Shown here piece by piece: positions 17,729-26,495 of a DNA stretch of 64,000 nt. Location: contig CAVYXZ010000016.1 in assembly GCA_963772595.1 (NCBI GenBank), forward strand, positions 620,001 through 684,000. Reading direction: 5' to 3'. This DNA is from CAVYXZ01 sp963772595 (GTDB lineage: Bacteria; Chloroflexota; Anaerolineae; Aggregatilineales; Phototrophicaceae). Position 1 is the stretch's first letter, and every line of letters begins with the position of its first letter. The translations under genes and the position numbers were made by a program. The notes under the pieces were generated by a model that saw nothing but the letters and a program-made list of their open reading frames with translations, had not been told where the DNA came from and searched no databases.

Positions 17729-18657
17729 CCCTCAGCGCCAGTGCTTCTGCCAAGATAATCCTCTTTGGCGAGCACGCCGTTGTCTACGGCCAACCGGCCA
17801 TTGCGGTCCCGGTGTCCAGCCTGCGCGCAGTGGCTGAATTCGAGCCACATCCTGGCACAGATATGCATATCATCGCAGAAGACCTCGGCGAAACGATTCC
17901 CTGTACGCTGGAAAACGACCACGTCCTCGCTCACAGCGTTCGGCTGATCCTTGACCAGTTGGGCACGGAACCGCCGTCCGGTGTGCTGCGACTGCGCTCG
18001 CAGATTCCGATGGCGAGCGGTCTCGGCAGCGGGACCGCTATCTCGACCGCCCTGGGCCGGGTACTTAGCCTTGCAACTCGTATCCCGCTCTCGCAGGAAA
18101 ACCTGAATGCCGTCGTCTACGAGATCGAAAAGATTCATCACGGCACCCCCAGTGGCATTGACAACACGGTAATCGTCTACGAACAACCGGTATTTTTCCG
18201 GCGCGGTCAGCCACCGGATCGCCTGCACATTGCACAGGCATTCCCGCTCATCATCGCCGACACCGGCAAACCGGCCCTCACAAAAGTGGCCGTCGGCGAT
18301 GTCCGCCGACTTTACAATCAAAATCGAGACTCTATTCAGCTAGTGCTGGATGAAATTGGGGATCTGGTCTGCCAGGCACAGGTGGCAGTCGAAACTGGGG
18401 ATCTCCATCTGCTTGGTATATTGATGCGCCGGAATCACGAATTCTTACGTCAGTTGACCGTCTCCTCGCCCGAACTGGATCGGCTTGTCCAGGCAGCCTG
18501 CGATGCCGGGGCCACCGGGGCTAAGCTCTCCGGCGGCGGACGCGGTGGCAACATGATTGCAGTTGCTGAGCCGGACGCAGTGTCTGATGTGATGCAAGCC
18601 CTGCGAGATGCCGGAGCCGTCCGGGTCTTCAGTACCACTGTTCAAGCGCCGCGCTGA
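17725..18657 (+). CDS. mvk: Mevalonate kinase
   Basis: A GHMP kinase that phosphorylates mevalonate in the mevalonate route to isopentenyl diphosphate. Family signatures are KIILFGEHAVVYGQPAIAVP at the N-terminus, the ATP loop IPMASGLGSGTAIS, the substrate segment EKIHHGTPSGIDNTV, and the C-terminal GAKLSGGGRGGNM. HHGTPSGID distinguishes mevalonate kinase from galactokinase and homoserine kinase. The ATG at 17725 overlaps the UbiA-like stop (ATGA). The 3' end overlaps the opposite-strand permease gene by about 16 bases. No other mevalonate-pathway gene is in the window. Confidence 0.92.
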   Translation: MTLSASASAKIILFGEHAVVYGQPAIAVPVSSLRAVAEFEPHPGTDMHIIAEDLGETIPCTLENDHVLAHSVRLILDQLGTEPPSGVLRLRSQIPMASGLGSGTAISTALGRVLSLATRIPLSQENLNAVVYEIEKIHHGTPSGIDNTVIVYEQPVFFRRGQPPDRLHIAQAFPLIIADTGKPALTKVAVGDVRRLYNQNRDSIQLVLDEIGDLVCQAQVAVETGDLHLLGILMRRNHEFLRQLTVSSPELDRLVQAACDAGATGAKLSGGGRGGNMIAVAEPDAVSDVMQALRDAGAVRVFSTTVQAPR

Positions 18658-19419
18658 ACGACCTGATCCGCCAGATCATTGACCGCCCAGATCGTGAGCG
18701 ACAGCATGATCCCCGGCGCCAGGCTGATCCAGGGCGCAACGCGGAACACCGCCCGGCCTTCCGCCAGCATCACGCCCCATTCCGGTGTGCCCAATTCACT
18801 CCCCAGACCGAGAAAACCAAGCGCTGCACCATTGAGCAGCATATAGCTGAACACTACCCCGGCATACGCCGTCACCGTTGGTTGGACATTCGGCCAGACA
18901 TGATCGACCAGTACGTGCCATTCGCCCGCGCCCAGGTTGACTGCTGCTTCGATGTAACCCTCTGAGCGAACCGCCTGCACCGCGCCGCGTGTAGCAAAGG
19001 CGAAGGGGGCAATCTCCGAAAGCCCTAACGCCACGATTAGTGGTACGACACCGGGTCCTAGCAGCGTAATCACCACCAGGGCCACGATTAAACCCGGCAG
19101 CGCCAACATAGCGTTAACCAGGGCCAGCGCGGCTCCTGACACAAGCGGATTCTGCGCGCGAGCCACTAGACCCAGGGGCAAGCCCAGGGCAGCGGCGAGC
19201 AGGGTTGCCAGAATCGCTGCCAGCAGCGTTTGCCGGCCACCGTATAAGGTCCGGCTCAGCACGTCGCGGCCCAACAAATCAGTGCCCCACCAGTGCGACT
19301 TCGCTCGGTGCTTGAAGCTGTGCAGCGGGATCGGTCTGCATCGGATCCGTTGCAACGAGGTCAGGCCCGATAATGAGCGCGGCCAGCAGCACGAGGAGAA
19401 TCAGCGTGGACAGTTTCAA
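18642..19419 (-). CDS. ABC transporter permease, DppC/OppC type, one frameshift near 19300
   Basis: Inner-membrane subunit of a peptide/nickel-type importer. The N-terminal part, from a TTG at 19419 (overlapping the DppB-type stop, TTGA), gives a first membrane helix (STLILLVLLAALIIGPDLV) and a Pro-rich loop. One surplus base around 19297-19303 then shifts into HWWGTDLLGRDVLSR, the DppC signature. The transmembrane domain follows with a permease EAA-type loop (EGYIEAAVNLGAGEWHVL), and GFLGLGSELGTPEWGVML is also typical. Third gene of the importer operon. Confidence 0.85.
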
Positions 19420-20331
19420 AGGTTCACTCGTGGGTCCAACAGATGGTACATGAGGTCGGCGGCAGCATTCACACCCGTATAAACCAGCGCCGCCAAAATC
19501 ACTACACCCAGTACAATCGGATAGTCCTGCTGAACCGTTGCCTCTAGCAGTAACCGCCCCACACCGGGCCGCACAAACAGGCTCTCAGTAATCACAGTGC
19601 CGTTGAGCAGAAAGCCTGCCTGAAGCGCAACGATCCCGATGACTGGCAGCAGCGCTACCCGCAGCACGTGTGCCAGCAGGATTCGCAGTTCAGTCAGTCC
19701 TTTGGCGCGTGCCGTCCGTACATAAGGTGCAGACGAGATGTCCCGGACATTGGCCTGAACCACGCGCGCAATCGCCGCCGCCGTATGAAAGCCGAGGATG
19801 CTCGCGGGCAGCACGCAACTGGCTCAAGCGTCCGGCCCCAGCCGAAGGCAGCAGCCCTAGACGAGCGGTGAAGACATAAATGGCTATCGTGCCGGTCCAG
19901 TAAATCGGCGTGCTGAGCGCCACCGCAGTGATCACGCGCGCCACACTGGAAAATAGCCCGGATGGCCGCGCTGCCAGGACGCCCAGCGCAATCCCGAAGC
20001 TGCTGCCAATGACCAGCGCGCTCAAGGCCAGGCGAACAGTCGGCCCTAAACTTCGGGCAATCGCATCGCCGACCGGCTCACCACTCAGCAGTGAGGTGCC
20101 GAGATTACCTTGCGCCACATGGCCGACAAAACGCAGATACCGGACGATCACCGGGTCCGTCAGCCCTAAGGCTTCCCGGCGTGCGTTGATCAGCTCCGCG
20201 TCTGCGCCGTTCTGAGTCAATTGGGTTTCAATTGCATCGCCCGGCAGTACAGATAGGGCAAAAAAGGCCAGGGTCGCCGCGCCCCACACCGTCAGAACGG
20301 CAAACAGCAGGCGGCGCAGCAGGTCTTGCAT
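19416..20331 (-). CDS. ABC transporter permease, DppB/OppB type, one frameshift near 19820
   Basis: The start MQDLLRRLLFAVLTVWGA at 20331 overlaps the binding-protein stop (TGATG). The N-terminal half contains LPGDAIETQL, VIVRYLRFVGHVAQGNLGTSL and LLPSAGAGRLSQL. The next frame continues VLPASILGFHTAAAIARVV, with the EAA-type loop PYVRTARAKGL and FVRPGVGRLLLEA. One surplus base near 19815-19825 separates them. The joined protein has about 305 residues, normal for DppB. The substrate is unknown. Confidence 0.87.
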
Positions 20332-21914
20332 CAGGCCCCGACAATGATGACGTTGTTCAGCAGCGGAAACCAACCGTAGGGATCATAGTTGAGGTTGTCA
20401 ATCGCCGCCGCACTGCCATTCAGATTCACCTGATCGCGGATCGGCAGAATGAGCGCTTCATCCATAATCGTGCGCTGCACCTGTGCATACAGACCGTAGC
20501 GAATACCGTCATCAGTCTGCTGCATGGCCTCGGTCAGCAGCAAATCCAGGTCCGAGTTAGCATATCCAGTCCAGTTGGTCGCACCATCACTCATAAAAAA
20601 ATCGTTGAGCAGCACCGGGTCCACGCCAAAGGCATTGAAGGCGACCAGATTGTAGTCGCCAGTCGCCACTTCATCCAGCAGCGCGCCGAGCGTCGGCACC
20701 TCTTTAAGCACCGTCTTAATCCCGATGGTCCGCCATTGATCCTGGAGCAGAGTCGCCACGTCGGGCAGCAGGCCCCAGGGCGGCACGATCACATCTACTT
20801 GCAGCGTCACGCCGCCGATGTCGAGGAAACCATCGTTGTCGCTGTCGCTGTAGCCCGCCGCTGACAGCAGCGAGAGCGCCTGATTGATGTCGTTGTCATA
20901 GAGGCCCTGGACCGACGAATTGTAGTAGGGACTGCTGGCCGAGAGCGGTCCCCAGGCGACCGGCGAGAACTGCTGGAACACGGCGTCGATGATCGCCTCC
21001 CGGTTGGCTCCAAAGAGCAGCGCCTGCCGAAAACCGCGTGTATCTGTCGGGAAACGGGTCGTATTCATCAGGAATTGCAGCGGCTGGCCCGGCACGGCCT
21101 GCGGATAGAGACGCAGGCTGCTGTTCCCGCTCAGAACGCGCGCATCAACCGGCAGCAGTTCGCCCATGATTTGTGCCTCCCCGCTTTCCAGCGCCAGGCT
21201 GCGTGTTGGCGGGTCGGTGAAGAAGCGGAACTCAATCTCGTCGAGCGATTGGTCTGTCGGTGGAGTGTAAAAATCCGGTCCCCAGGTGTAATCGGGGTTG
21301 CGTGTCAAGACGATGCGGTCGCCGGGCACAAACTCCTTGAACACAAATGGTCCGGTTCCAACCTGATGAAACTGGTAGCGGTTGTCCGTGTAGCTGCTCA
21401 AGGCGGTCGGGCTGGCGATTCCCAGGTAGACCTGCGCCAGCGAATCCAGCAGCGGCGCGTAAGGTTCGTTCAGGACCAGCTTGATCGTCAACGCATCGAC
21501 AATCTCATAATGATCGTAGGGACCAAGCAAAAAGATCGCCCACTGTGAGGCCGTATCGATGGCGGTAATCTGGTCCAGGTTGGCTGCAACCGCCGCGGCA
21601 TTGAATGGCGTTCCATCGTGGAAAGTCACGCCGTCCTTGAGATGAAAGGTATACACCAGGCCGTCATCGCTAATCTCCCAGCTAGAGGCCAATCCGGGTA
21701 CGAACTGCTTTGTTTCCGGGTCGCGGTAGACCAGTGTGTCATAGACACTCCGCAGCGGGATACCAAGCTCTGACGAGCGGTTCACGTGCGGGTCAAAGCC
21801 GCTGGGTTGGAGCGTCAGCCCATAAACGATCCGGTTGGACTGAGCGAAGCTGGCCGGGTGGATGCAAAGCAGCGCGAAGATAACGAAGGTGAGAGTGAAT
21901 GTTCGCCGGGGCAT
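20331..21914 (-). CDS. ABC transporter solute-binding protein, family 5 (peptide/nickel type)
   Basis: A secreted or anchored binding protein of about 527 residues. The signal peptide is TFTLTFVIFALLCIHPASFA. Family 5 motifs follow: ITYGL-like IVYGLTLQPSGFDPHVN, SVYDTLVYRDPETKQFVPGLASSWE, YTFHLKDGVTFHDGTPFNA, and GTGPFVFKEFVPGDRIVLTRNPDY. The ATG at 21914 is preferred over an upstream TTG because AAGG lies 5 bases ahead of it. Partner permeases follow directly. No DppD/DppF ATPase is present in the window, so the ATPases must be encoded elsewhere. Confidence 0.9.
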   Translation of the reverse strand: MPRRTFTLTFVIFALLCIHPASFAQSNRIVYGLTLQPSGFDPHVNRSSELGIPLRSVYDTLVYRDPETKQFVPGLASSWEISDDGLVYTFHLKDGVTFHDGTPFNAAAVAANLDQITAIDTASQWAIFLLGPYDHYEIVDALTIKLVLNEPYAPLLDSLAQVYLGIASPTALSSYTDNRYQFHQVGTGPFVFKEFVPGDRIVLTRNPDYTWGPDFYTPPTDQSLDEIEFRFFTDPPTRSLALESGEAQIMGELLPVDARVLSGNSSLRLYPQAVPGQPLQFLMNTTRFPTDTRGFRQALLFGANREAIIDAVFQQFSPVAWGPLSASSPYYNSSVQGLYDNDINQALSLLSAAGYSDSDNDGFLDIGGVTLQVDVIVPPWGLLPDVATLLQDQWRTIGIKTVLKEVPTLGALLDEVATGDYNLVAFNAFGVDPVLLNDFFMSDGATNWTGYANSDLDLLLTEAMQQTDDGIRYGLYAQVQRTIMDEALILPIRDQVNLNGSAAAIDNLNYDPYGWFPLLNNVIIVGA

Positions 21915-21933
21915 AGCCTGCCTTTCCAACCTG

Positions 21934-21950
21934 CATGAATACCGTATAAT
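21934..21950. promoter_or_regulatory. Recurrent 17-base AT-rich promoter-like motif
   Basis: CATGAATACCGTATAAT lies in the divergent gap between the binding-protein gene and the PrsW-like gene. The same motif with one change occurs at 58054-58070, also in a divergent gap. It contains TATAAT on the + strand. Which direction it serves is not decided. Confidence 0.4.
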
Positions 21951-21983
21951 ATAGCCGCTAACGGTTCAAATAGGTACGGTGAT

Positions 21984-22898
21984 TTGACAGGGTCGCGATT
22001 CATAACTCCGCCCAGCGAGCAGGAAGAACATTACCCTTACCGGCGAGTCTGGCTGAGCATCGCTACCGAAATGATTATCCTGGCCGTGCTCGTCATCGCC
22101 GTGTTCGTTCTGACGCGCCTGGTCACAATTCCTGATGAATTTCGCCAACCCGTAGATTTGTTGATCGCGCTGGTGCCGCCCGCGTTATGGATCGTTTTTT
22201 CCTGGTGGCGCGAGCGCCGCGCCGAACTTCCTCGTTACAATCTGATTGCCGTTGCTATCATCTCGGCGTTGGCCGCCAACGCCATTGGAATCCCTGTCAT
22301 CGACAACGTCTTCACGGTGGATCGCTGGCTGCCACTGGGAAGCGCCATCGACCGCATAGTGGGCTATACCTTCACTATTGGCACGGTGCAAACCCTGATT
22401 GTCTACCTTGTGCTGCGCTACGTTGTCTGGCCGCAAAGCTTCCGCATTCGTCTTGATGGCGTGGCCTATGGAGCCAGCAGCGCCGTCGGCTATGCAGCGG
22501 TCCTCAACCTGCAATCGAGTTTCACGTCTGCTGCGCCACCCTTCGTCAGTGCCATGCAGACCTTTAATCAGCAGGCGATTATGCTGTGTGTCGGCATCAT
22601 CGTCGGTTATGGTTTGTCCGAGGTGCGTTTCAACATCCAACCTTTCCCCTTGATTCTCGCGCTGGCCCTGGCTTTAGCCTCGCTGGTGACAGGCATCGCC
22701 ATCCCGCTCATCGCTGGTTTCGCCAGCGCCTCTATCAGCCCAGAGCAGCCGGTCGGCGTCGCGACGCCGATACAGGGCTTCCTCTTCGCGGCAGCCATGC
22801 TTGTGGGTGTGATTGCGATCTTCAACTTCCTCTTCGCCGCTGCCGAACGGCAGGCTCCTGAAACGGAGGTGGAGGACGTGGAGAACCTGCGCATATGA
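21984..22898 (+). CDS. Polytopic membrane protein resembling PrsW-type intramembrane proteases, catalytic residues apparently lost
   Basis: A 304-residue protein with about eight hydrophobic helices. The segment RLDGVAYGASSAVGYAAVLNLQ strongly resembles the PrsW-family DGIVYG...GFAxxEN segment, but the usual Glu is Leu here. The preceding EExxKG-type motif appears as GTVQTLIVYLV, without the two Glu residues. It therefore looks like a pseudo-enzyme of the fold. The start is a TTG at 21984. It opens an operon with an anchored protein, a secreted protease, tlyA and lepA. The resemblance is my pattern reading and needs a profile search. Confidence 0.5.
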   Translation: MTGSRFITPPSEQEEHYPYRRVWLSIATEMIILAVLVIAVFVLTRLVTIPDEFRQPVDLLIALVPPALWIVFSWWRERRAELPRYNLIAVAIISALAANAIGIPVIDNVFTVDRWLPLGSAIDRIVGYTFTIGTVQTLIVYLVLRYVVWPQSFRIRLDGVAYGASSAVGYAAVLNLQSSFTSAAPPFVSAMQTFNQQAIMLCVGIIVGYGLSEVRFNIQPFPLILALALALASLVTGIAIPLIAGFASASISPEQPVGVATPIQGFLFAAAMLVGVIAIFNFLFAAAERQAPETEVEDVENLRI

Positions 22899-23491
22899 CT
22901 TTCATCGAGATCACGCCCGAACCCATCACGCTGACCTTTCGCCAACGCTGGAGCCATTACCTGGCGCTGCTATTTGGCGCGCTTGCCATCGTCGTCGGCC
23001 TCAACTTGCGTGACAGTACTCTGAATGCCACTACGGTATATACTAATGCCCAGGCCGGGATCACGGCGGAATACCCGTTGAACTGGTTGCTGGATGAGAG
23101 CGGAGATTATGTCTTCCGTGTGCAGGACATCAGTGCGCGCGGCTTTCCGACGACCATTCAGGTCACGGCCCGACCCATCGGCGCAAATACGGAGGCGCGT
23201 AACATCTTCGATGCCCTGACGCTATCCCGTGCGCCGCTGGCAGGCTACAGTGTGCTTTCAGAAGAACCCTTCGTTCTACCTGACGAAAGCGTCACTCGCG
23301 CCATGAGCTACAGCTACGTAGCGACCCGAACCAATCCCTTCTTGCAGAACATCCCCATCGTGGTCCAGGGGATCGACATCTTGATTCTGGCGCGTGGGCA
23401 GGCGATTATTATCACCTTCCAGTCCGAAAGCAGCGCCTTCAACACCAATTTGCCGATTTTGCAACGTTTCCTGGAGAGTCTCGCGCTATGA
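22895..23491 (+). CDS. Membrane-anchored extracytoplasmic protein, PsbP/LpqN-like
   Basis: A 198-residue protein with a short cytosolic head, one membrane helix (YLALLFGALAIVVGLNL) and a soluble domain outside the membrane. That domain starts with AGITAEYPLNWLLDESGDYVFRVQD, similar in style to PsbP/LpqN-like folds (the phrase 'aeYPxxW' is common there), and has no catalytic motif I recognise. The start overlaps the previous stop (ATGA) and its stop overlaps the protease start (ATGA), so the three are translationally coupled. Confidence 0.55.
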   Translation: MTFIEITPEPITLTFRQRWSHYLALLFGALAIVVGLNLRDSTLNATTVYTNAQAGITAEYPLNWLLDESGDYVFRVQDISARGFPTTIQVTARPIGANTEARNIFDALTLSRAPLAGYSVLSEEPFVLPDESVTRAMSYSYVATRTNPFLQNIPIVVQGIDILILARGQAIIITFQSESSAFNTNLPILQRFLESLAL

Positions 23492-25716
23492 TCCGGCACG
23501 CACTGCTGGCTGTGCTGCTGGCGATACTGTTAAACATTCACGTCGCCCAGGCCCAGTTGACCCAATCGGACCTCGAACGCATTGAGAGTGCGACGGTGTT
23601 CATTATGCAGGCTAGCAGCGAGGAGGATAACCTCATCATTCACTGCGTTGGCTCCGGGACTGTCGTCAGCCGCAGTGGTCTGGTTCTCACTAACGCGCAT
23701 AACACGGTTACGAACGATGCATGTCCCGGCGACCTTCTGATTGTGGCCTTCGCGCCGCACACCGATGAGGCCCCGATCCCGCGCTACCGGGCTGAGATCG
23801 TGCAGGCCAATCCAGGCGTGGATCTGGCGCTGCTGCGAATCTCAGCGCAGTTTGATGGCCGTCCCATCGAGCCAGGCACGCTGGCACTGCCTTTTGTCGA
23901 GATGGGGTCTTCGGCGCAGATTGCGCTCGATGACACTATTGTCGTCGTCGGCTACTCTGGTATTGGTGACCAAGCGGTGGACACCCGCCGGGGCACAATC
24001 AGCGGCTTCGCCGAGGAACCCAACAACACGCAGGGACCCAGTTGGTTGCGCACACGGGCGGAGATTCCTGGGCCTATGTCCGGGGGCGGCGCGTACAATC
24101 AGGCCGGTCAGTTGATCGGCATCCCGACGACGGCCCCGCTGCGTAATCCAGAGACAGGCATCAACTGCATCCCAATCCAGGATACCAACGGCGATGGCCT
24201 GGTCAGCGGCAGCGATCTGTGCATTCCCTCCGGCAGCTTCATCAATGCGCTGCGTCCTGTTGATTTTGCCCGTCCGTTACTGCGTGCTGCCAGCCTCGGC
24301 CTCACCGTCGATACGCCGCAAGAGCCACCGACACAGACGGTTCTCAGTGGCGTGCCGACCTTCGGACGCCTGTTCTTCACCCCCTCGGTCAACGAAGCCG
24401 GGATGCCGAGCCGTGTGATTAGCAGTCTGCCCGCCGGGAGCAACAGTCTGTACCTCTTTTTTGATTACCAGAACATGACCCCGGAGACCGTCTATGAACT
24501 GCGGGTGACAGTGGATGGCATCCCCAATCAGAGTTTCAGCCTCGCCCCGGTCCGCTGGAGCGGCGGCGCGAGCGGACTCTGGTACATCGGCAGCAGCGAT
24601 CAACCCTGGCCCAATGGAGTCTACTCCTTCACCCTCTTCGCGGATGGTCGCACAGCCGGGAACGCACGGCTGGTCGTCGGTGGTGCCGCTGATCCAGATC
24701 CGGCCTTCAGCGACATCGTCTTTGGCATTGTCGATAATCGTGGGACTCCGCTGGGCAATGGCTTTGTGCTACCCTCAGGCAATATTGCCAGCGCGCGTTT
24801 CATCTTCCGCAACATGACAGTCGGCGGAGCCTGGACGGCGATCTGGTATTTCAATGGCCGGGAACTGACCCGTACCGAGGATACCTGGTCAGAGATTGAT
24901 GGGGCGGAGGGCGCAAAAACCATCCAGATTGAGGATCCGAGCGGTCTGCCGCCGGGCACCTACCGGCTGGAGTTGTACATTGAGGGTCGTCTGTCAGCGA
25001 CAGCGGATTTTGTCATCGCGGGCGCGCAGCAAGGTGTCTTCCCGCTGGTCTTCACCAGTGCCCATTTTGCTACCGCAAACAGTATCGAAGCCGCCCCGGA
25101 TGCTCCCGGCGTCAGCAGTTTCCCGGCCACTATTGACACGCTTTATGGACTGGTCGATTGGCAGCAGATCGCGCCGGGAACCCTCTGGACTCTGCGTGTC
25201 CTGGTGGATGGCGAGGCTTTCTACGACCAGACGCAGCCCTGGAACAACTTTGAAAGCGGTGAAAACTTTCTGGTCCGCATTCAGAGCGATACCGGCATCC
25301 CGGACGGCACCTACAGCATGGATCTGAGTATCAATCGCGTGCCCCTGGTGTCGATTGACGCCCAGGTCGGTATCGGCCAGCTTCCGATTGACCGCTTTGC
25401 CCAGGTACAGGGCCTTCAACTGCGCGGACGCATCCTCGATGCTGAAACCGGCGCGGGCATTCCCGGTATTACCTTTGTCGTCATCACTGAAGACTATTCG
25501 ATTGCTGATTTCACCTGGCGGCAGGATCAGATTTATGCGACTGCGACGACTGACCGCAACGGGCAGTTCCAGCTTGACCGCCTGCTGGCGTTTGATACCC
25601 CCTACAGCGTCATTATCGCGGCGGAAGGCTATCTACCCCTGGCGATGGATGGCTTTAAGGTAACTGAGAAGACAGCTAACCCGCTTGACCTCGTCATTCC
25701 GCTGACGCGAGATTGA
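23488..25716 (+). CDS. Secreted trypsin-like serine protease with Ca-loop insert and C-terminal beta-domains
   Basis: A 742-residue protein with a signal peptide (ALLAVLLAILLNIHVAQA). The protease domain (about 30-265) shows the triad His71 (LTNAHN), Asp112 (GVDLALL) and Ser198 (PMSGGGAYN), typical of HtrA/S1C-type enzymes. Directly after it is DTNGDGLVSGSD (232-243), an EF-hand or dockerin-like calcium loop flanked by Cys residues. The rest forms repeated beta-sandwich-like segments (about 285-640), ending in a carboxypeptidase-regulatory-like domain (LRGRILDAETGAGIPGITFVV). No PDZ domain is seen. It probably acts at the cell surface. Confidence 0.8.
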   Translation: MIRHALLAVLLAILLNIHVAQAQLTQSDLERIESATVFIMQASSEEDNLIIHCVGSGTVVSRSGLVLTNAHNTVTNDACPGDLLIVAFAPHTDEAPIPRYRAEIVQANPGVDLALLRISAQFDGRPIEPGTLALPFVEMGSSAQIALDDTIVVVGYSGIGDQAVDTRRGTISGFAEEPNNTQGPSWLRTRAEIPGPMSGGGAYNQAGQLIGIPTTAPLRNPETGINCIPIQDTNGDGLVSGSDLCIPSGSFINALRPVDFARPLLRAASLGLTVDTPQEPPTQTVLSGVPTFGRLFFTPSVNEAGMPSRVISSLPAGSNSLYLFFDYQNMTPETVYELRVTVDGIPNQSFSLAPVRWSGGASGLWYIGSSDQPWPNGVYSFTLFADGRTAGNARLVVGGAADPDPAFSDIVFGIVDNRGTPLGNGFVLPSGNIASARFIFRNMTVGGAWTAIWYFNGRELTRTEDTWSEIDGAEGAKTIQIEDPSGLPPGTYRLELYIEGRLSATADFVIAGAQQGVFPLVFTSAHFATANSIEAAPDAPGVSSFPATIDTLYGLVDWQQIAPGTLWTLRVLVDGEAFYDQTQPWNNFESGENFLVRIQSDTGIPDGTYSMDLSINRVPLVSIDAQVGIGQLPIDRFAQVQGLQLRGRILDAETGAGIPGITFVVITEDYSIADFTWRQDQIYATATTDRNGQFQLDRLLAFDTPYSVIIAAEGYLPLAMDGFKVTEKTANPLDLVIPLTRD

Positions 25717-25718
25717 GT

Positions 25719-26495
25719 ATGGCTGATAAACAGCGTCTGGATGTCCTGTTATTCGAGCGTGGTCTGGTGCCCAGCCGGGCCAAAGCGCGTGGTATGATTA
25801 TGGCGGGCGAGGTGCAGGTCAATGGTGTGCTGGTCGATAAACCGGGTATGGCCGTTCACAGCGATGCTCAGGTGGAAATCAAGGCCAAAGCGCGCTTCGT
25901 CAGCCGAGGCGGGGAGAAATTGGCTGCGGCGTTGGATACCTTTCCATTGGACGTGACCGGGCGCATCGCGGCGGACGTCGGTGCCAGTACCGGCGGTTTC
26001 ACTGATTGTCTGCTTCAGCATGGGGTGGCGTGTGTCTATGCCATTGACGTCGGCTACGGCCAGTTGGATTACGGCTTGCGGCAGGATGAGCGAGTCGTCG
26101 TCATGGAGCGCACCAATGCACGCTATCTGGAAAGCCTGCCGGAACCGATCAACCTCGCGGTGGCCGATGCTTCATTTATTTCACTGCGGCTGCTGCTCCC
26201 GGCGATCAGTCACTGGCTGCTCCCTGAATCAGATGTGGTGACGCTGGTCAAGCCGCAGTTCGAGGCTGGTAAACGAGACGTGGGCAAAGGCGGCGTGGTG
26301 CGTGACCCGGCAGTGCATCGCCGCGTGTTGACCGACATACTTGACTTTGCGCAATCTCTGGGCTTTCAGGTCCGGGGACTGACGACATCACCGCTCAAAG
26401 GACCTGCTGGAAACCTGGAATTCCTGGCCTGGTTGGTCTGGCACGGCACTGAACCCACTAAGGATATTAGGGCCTTAATTGACCATGAACTCTAA
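25719..26495 (+). CDS. tlyA: rRNA 2'-O-methyltransferase TlyA
   Basis: TlyA methylates ribose 2'-OH groups of 16S and/or 23S rRNA. It has an N-terminal S4 RNA-binding domain (RLDVLLFERGLVPSRAKARG, about 1-65), then KARFVSRGGEKL and an FtsJ/RrmJ-type methyltransferase: the SAM motif ADVGASTGGFTDCLL, then YAIDVGYGQLDYGLR and the catalytic Lys in TLVKPQFEAGK. The ATG at 25719 fits better than the TTG six bases earlier. Its 3' end overlaps lepA, placing two ribosome-related genes together. Confidence 0.92.
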   Translation: MADKQRLDVLLFERGLVPSRAKARGMIMAGEVQVNGVLVDKPGMAVHSDAQVEIKAKARFVSRGGEKLAAALDTFPLDVTGRIAADVGASTGGFTDCLLQHGVACVYAIDVGYGQLDYGLRQDERVVVMERTNARYLESLPEPINLAVADASFISLRLLLPAISHWLLPESDVVTLVKPQFEAGKRDVGKGGVVRDPAVHRRVLTDILDFAQSLGFQVRGLTTSPLKGPAGNLEFLAWLVWHGTEPTKDIRALIDHEL

